Shown piece after piece: positions 60,791 to 64,000 of a stretch of DNA of 64,000 bases. The translations under genes and the position numbers were made by a program. A model generated the notes under the pieces. That model saw only the letters and a program-made list of their open reading frames with translations, had not been told where the DNA came from and ran no database searches. Numbering within the stretch: position 1 is the first letter of the stretch; each line of letters starts with the position of its first letter. The DNA is from Tritrichomonas musculus. Lineage: Eukaryota; Parabasalia; Tritrichomonadida; Tritrichomonadidae. The stretch is taken from contig JAPFFF010000030.1 in the NCBI GenBank assembly GCA_039105265.1, forward strand, positions 1,178,001 through 1,242,000, read 5' to 3'.

Positions 60791-61474
60791 AGACATTTGA
60801 ATTGCTTTTGGACGAATGTTTTCATCATGTGGCTCTTTTATAAATCATACCATATATCATCTGGAAGGTGTTCAAAGCGTTCTTTGTAATTTGGACAAGA
60901 TATAATATTCAACTTTTATATAGGAACCACTTTTTATTATTTTTATATCTTAAAAAAAAAATTATCTCTCATTGGGAGCATAAATTATTATTAAAATATG
61001 TCATAAACTTTAATAAGAACAATTTAATGCAATAATATAACAAATAATACGCATATACTCCATATATTTGACTTTTAATTTATATGCAACTAGTTATTAT
61101 TTGATAATAAAATGAAGTGAAATTGGCAACAATTATTTTTTTAATAAAAAGTCAATTTTGACATTTTTCAATTCATTTTTATTGATATGTGATGAATTTC
61201 ATGACGCAAAAAACGGGAAATATTGATCAGTATTCTTTATATTATATATCCTACCAAATTCAAGTGAATCTGTTGAATTCAATATTTTTGAGAAGAGCTC
61301 TTCTCAAAAATTGACTTACTCTGTTCGTTTTCTTTTTTTATATTAGCTATATAGTACATGACATAAGTAACTCATTGAACACTTTTGCAGGTCAAAACAC
61401 TTCATCTTTCATTAGATACACTCTTCTCAAATATCCATCATCGGAAGCATTGATGAGCACGTAAACTGGTCGTA
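60540..61474 (-). pseudogene. Scattered remains of an unidentified gene
   Basis: Read on the minus strand, three pieces have coding-like composition: near 61474-61354 LRPVYVLINASDDGYLRRVY then LMKDEVF, stop, and PAKVFNELLMSCT; near 60903-60793 SCPNYKERFEHLPDDIWYDL, stop, KSHMMKTFVQKQFKCL; near 60595-60545 MRRDLQHVKYVITKRDKY. In between lie poly-T and A+T-rich DNA. They may be one decayed gene or several; I do not recognise the family. Confidence 0.3.
61284..61311. repeat. Perfect 28-bp palindrome
   Basis: ATTTTTGAGAAGAG is followed at once by its exact reverse complement CTCTTCTCAAAAAT, centred on GAGCTC. No spacer. It contains TTTTTGAG, related to the motif found before many genes here. Confidence 0.85.
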
Positions 61475-61791
61475 ATGTTTGTTTTTGTTAATATTACATT
61501 ATCAAAGAAATTATACTAAGTTTTTTCTTCATTTTTATAAAATTTATTAAATCAGTTGTTCTTTGACATTTTCCAAAAAAGTGATATGAAGTATACTTTT
61601 TTTCAATCATCAAAAAATACATTCAAAATCTTTCAAAAACAAAATTTCTTCTTTTTATGATGAGTCATCACTTGCATGATGCGTTATAAACTGTTATAGT
61701 AAATATCAAAAAAGAAAAAAAAAATAAAAAAGATAATGTTTACTTATTAAATCACTTCAGAGTAAATGAAAAGAGTCAATTAAGAGTGGCA

Positions 61792-63885
61792 TCACTTGTA
61801 TGGTGGGATCTTTGCCTTGTGCTGTTTGGCTTTGTTCTTGATTTCTGACACTTGCGACGGTTCAAGAGGAAGCATCCTGTACTCGTTCTCTTCCATGCGA
61901 GAAACGATCTCACTGAAGCTCGGACGGTCTTTCGCTTCAGTGCTCAGGCAGTCGCTGACCAGTCGCTTCGCAAGCGGAGAGAAACTTTCTGGCACTTCGA
62001 CCTTTTTGCCTTTGAAGATGTCGCCAATCTTGATCCTCGAGATGTCGCCGCCGTTCAGCACGAAGAAGCACAGAACGCCAAACGAGTAAACATCAACTTT
62101 CTCGTCGTAAAATTCTTCCTCGTTGATGATTTCTGGCGCCATGAACTTCTGCGTGCCAACGCCGCGCGTCATCGATGACTGCTCCCCCGTCGTCATCAGA
62201 CGAGCGATGCCGAAGTCGCCGATCTTGATCATCCCGTCGCTTCCAAAGAGGATGTTCGAAGGCTTCAGGTCGCGGTGGATGATTCCTCGGCTGTGGACGT
62301 ACTTCATGCCCTCCGCAACCTGGTACAGACAGAAACCTGATTCAACGCTCCCCAGAGTTTTCTTCTGCACGGCCGTCTCGAGGTTTCCTGCGCAAAACTC
62401 CAGCAGCATGCACGGACGGCGATCAGCGTCGCCCATGAAGATGCCATGCGTCTTCTCAATGTTCGGGTGGTCCAGCGCGCACAGCAGTTCGCACTCGCCA
62501 ACAAAATGGCCGAAGTTTCGCTCGACTGATTCGCTCGCGTTCATCTCCTTCAGCGCGTAAGCTTCCTTCTTGTAGACTTTGTACACGCGGCAAAAACCGC
62601 CAGAACCAACCTCCTCGCAACGATCAAGACTCTCAATCGTGCTCGCATCAAGAAGCTTCAGACCAACTGTCGGTGCTGCAGGCGGCGATGTCGATGAAAC
62701 CTGCTGGCGAAGCCTCGCATTCTCTTCTTCGAGAGCTTCAATTTTTTCTTTCAGTCTTAAATTTTCATCGTTTGTCGCATCTGTCACTTTTTCTTTGATT
62801 CGTCTGTTTGGCGTGTTTGCTGGCGGTTCTGTCCCAACAAAAACAACTGAAATCCAACTTCCTGCAATGCAGAATGAAGCACCGCCTCTGATCGTTGTCT
62901 CAGCTGGTGTGGAAATATCGGAACCTGGTTCAGTGGTGAGGAGCTCGCCACAACCGTTACCTCCACACGCGAGGACCTTCCCTTCTGATGTCATGAAAAG
63001 TGAATGAGCATTGCCAGCTGAGGCTGAAATGATTTTGTGTTTCAGTCCTGAAATTTCTGTGAATTCATTTACTGATCGTCCTCCCAGTCCCAGACGGCCA
63101 CTGCAATCTAATCCGCAGGCAAAGACTCGCCCATCTTTACAAACTGCCAGACAGTGCTCATATATGCCTGACACTTCGATGATTTCTTTTCCTTCAAGTT
63201 CTTTCACTATTTCAAATGTCAATTTCATACCTGCCTCACTACCACATGGAACTTTTGCACAGAAGACTCGACCACTCGAGCCAGATGCAATGACGAATGA
63301 CATGCAGAAGGCGATGCTGACTGGCTTCTCACTCTGTGGAAGGACTGACTTTTCAATATTCTCTCTTCCTGCCTTCATTGTTTCGTATGTTATATAAAAT
63401 ATTGATCCTTCTGTGTCGACTGCTGCTGCTGTGAAAGCGCCACCAAAAAGATGAATAGGATTGTGACCATTTATACTCACAAAAACTGGAATGCCGCTTT
63501 CGTGTTCTGAATAAACATATGCAAGCTGGTTGTTCTTTGAACTAGAACTAGAAAAAAGGTACAGAGTGTAATTTTGGCCACAAACAGCTGAAATAAGTTG
63601 GCAAGGACGACCTTCCTTGTCTTTCAGTTCAAGTCGTTGGGATTCTTTGATAACTTCTTTTTTATGTGTTCCAAGGATTCGCCCATCTTCATTGTCACCA
63701 ACTGCATAGCCTTGTCCTTCGTTAGTGATCCATACCGTGTGATCAGCGCATGCTGAAAATGATAAAAGTGAAGAAATGTTGAGATGGGAGTCGCATGGAG
63801 GGCAGATGATTGGAGTTCCGCTTGAAGTTTTTTGGTTTGATTTTTCGGCAAGATTGGAATTTTGGTTATATCCACAAACCTTCAT
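61792..63885 (-). CDS. RCC1-repeat protein kinase
   Basis: 697 residues from the ATG at 63885. Residues 1-355 are RCC1-like beta-propeller repeats ([56 protein letters not shown]). Residues 365-400 are a coiled coil ([20 protein letters not shown]). The kinase domain is at 420-675: [14 protein letters not shown], lysine [18 protein letters not shown] with D539, DFGIARLM with D557, [11 protein letters not shown] and [12 protein letters not shown]. All catalytic residues are present. No signal peptide. The kinase part is much richer in G+C than most of the window, with many C/G-ending codons. The layout recalls NEK-family RCC1 kinases in reverse order, but the kinase motifs match the TKL-like set of neighbouring genes, so common descent with NEK8/9 is unlikely. 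AACTTTTTGA lies about 60 bp upstream. Confidence 0.93.
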   Translation of the reverse strand: MKVCGYNQNSNLAEKSNQKTSSGTPIICPPCDSHLNISSLLSFSACADHTVWITNEGQGYAVGDNEDGRILGTHKKEVIKESQRLELKDKEGRPCQLISAVCGQNYTLYLFSSSSSKNNQLAYVYSEHESGIPVFVSINGHNPIHLFGGAFTAAAVDTEGSIFYITYETMKAGRENIEKSVLPQSEKPVSIAFCMSFVIASGSSGRVFCAKVPCGSEAGMKLTFEIVKELEGKEIIEVSGIYEHCLAVCKDGRVFACGLDCSGRLGLGGRSVNEFTEISGLKHKIISASAGNAHSLFMTSEGKVLACGGNGCGELLTTEPGSDISTPAETTIRGGASFCIAGSWISVVFVGTEPPANTPNRRIKEKVTDATNDENLRLKEKIEALEEENARLRQQVSSTSPPAAPTVGLKLLDASTIESLDRCEEVGSGGFCRVYKVYKKEAYALKEMNASESVERNFGHFVGECELLCALDHPNIEKTHGIFMGDADRRPCMLLEFCAGNLETAVQKKTLGSVESGFCLYQVAEGMKYVHSRGIIHRDLKPSNILFGSDGMIKIGDFGIARLMTTGEQSSMTRGVGTQKFMAPEIINEEEFYDEKVDVYSFGVLCFFVLNGGDISRIKIGDIFKGKKVEVPESFSPLAKRLVSDCLSTEAKDRPSFSEIVSRMEENEYRMLPLEPSQVSEIKNKAKQHKAKIPPYK

Positions 63886-64000
63886 TCAATTATATTTTAT
63901 GTTTTTACAAAATTGAGAGAAAACAGTTTATCTTTTTATTTCAAAAAGTTTAAAAATTTTATGAAAATTTTATTGAGTTTTTTTGTGGTTACATTTATTG
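63886..64000. promoter_or_regulatory. Upstream region of the RCC1-kinase gene
   Basis: On the minus strand, AAACTTTTTGAAA (about 63940-63952) is followed by a pyrimidine-rich stretch and TCTCAATTTT before the ATG at 63885. The window ends here. Confidence 0.4.

Larger units (their letters stand above)
60422..61791. other. A+T-rich region with 46-nt poly-T, coding relics and a perfect palindrome
   Basis: Poly-T runs from 60744 to 60789. A perfect 28-bp palindrome with central GAGCTC lies at 61284-61311. Three short minus-strand pieces look formerly coding (see 60540-61474). No intact gene. Confidence 0.55.

Overview
The window reads as nuclear DNA of a parabasalid protist, most likely a Tritrichomonas (T. 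foetus-like) species. Reasons: very A+T-rich intergenic DNA with long poly-T/poly-A tracts; genes that are mostly single open frames; TCATTT-type initiator sequences 8-25 nt before several start codons; and a gene set typical of trichomonads (TKL-type kinases fused to Sel1, LRR, RCC1, ankyrin or F5/8C domains, DUF3447-type ankyrin proteins, paired Myb proteins, a Pmp-like surface protein, a membrane subtilase). No similarity search was possible, so species and family names rest on recognised motifs.

Layout. 0-10 kb: the 3' end of a kinase-Sel1 gene, then two ankyrin arrays in which each ankyrin repeat is separated from the next by non-coding spacers filled with a 25-bp minisatellite; each array is followed by a copy of the same decayed kinase fragment. 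10-20 kb: a BTB/F5-8C-like protein, tRNA-Arg(UCU), two small Ser/Thr kinases with altered HRD motifs, an R2R3-Myb protein and a low-molecular-weight tyrosine phosphatase. 20-27 kb: a large Pmp-like surface protein, tRNA-Gly(UCC), a possible C2-like protein and an iron-type alcohol dehydrogenase. 27-30.3 kb: an island of decayed DNA transposons, including an element with long terminal inverted repeats carrying a 16-bp tandem repeat. 31-38.6 kb: an EF-hand-like protein, a kinase with F5/8C-like domains, nested MITE-like elements and a TauE/SafE-type membrane protein. 38.6-44.1 kb: gene-poor A+T-rich DNA with small inverted-repeat elements. 44-49.5 kb: a second Myb protein and a membrane subtilase. 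50.9-63.9 kb: a signalling cluster of four kinase-like genes, each with a different N- or C-terminal module (ankyrin, LRR, Sel1, RCC1), with a P-loop GTPase between.

How it fits together. The genes are independent units with their own upstream sequences, not operons. The theme is signalling: eight kinase-domain genes plus two kinase fossils, one phosphatase, two Myb regulators, and three cell-surface or membrane proteins. The most unusual signal is the ankyrin architecture. At 50.9-51.6 kb and in both arrays near 2-9 kb, spacers interrupt the protein at the same point of every ankyrin repeat. Two of the four spacers in the 51-kb gene contain no GT dinucleotide, so ordinary GT-AG splicing cannot remove them, yet joining the modules at a short ATT shared by both edges gives an in-frame linker at several junctions. 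This could be unrecognised RNA processing or shared decay; RNA evidence would decide.
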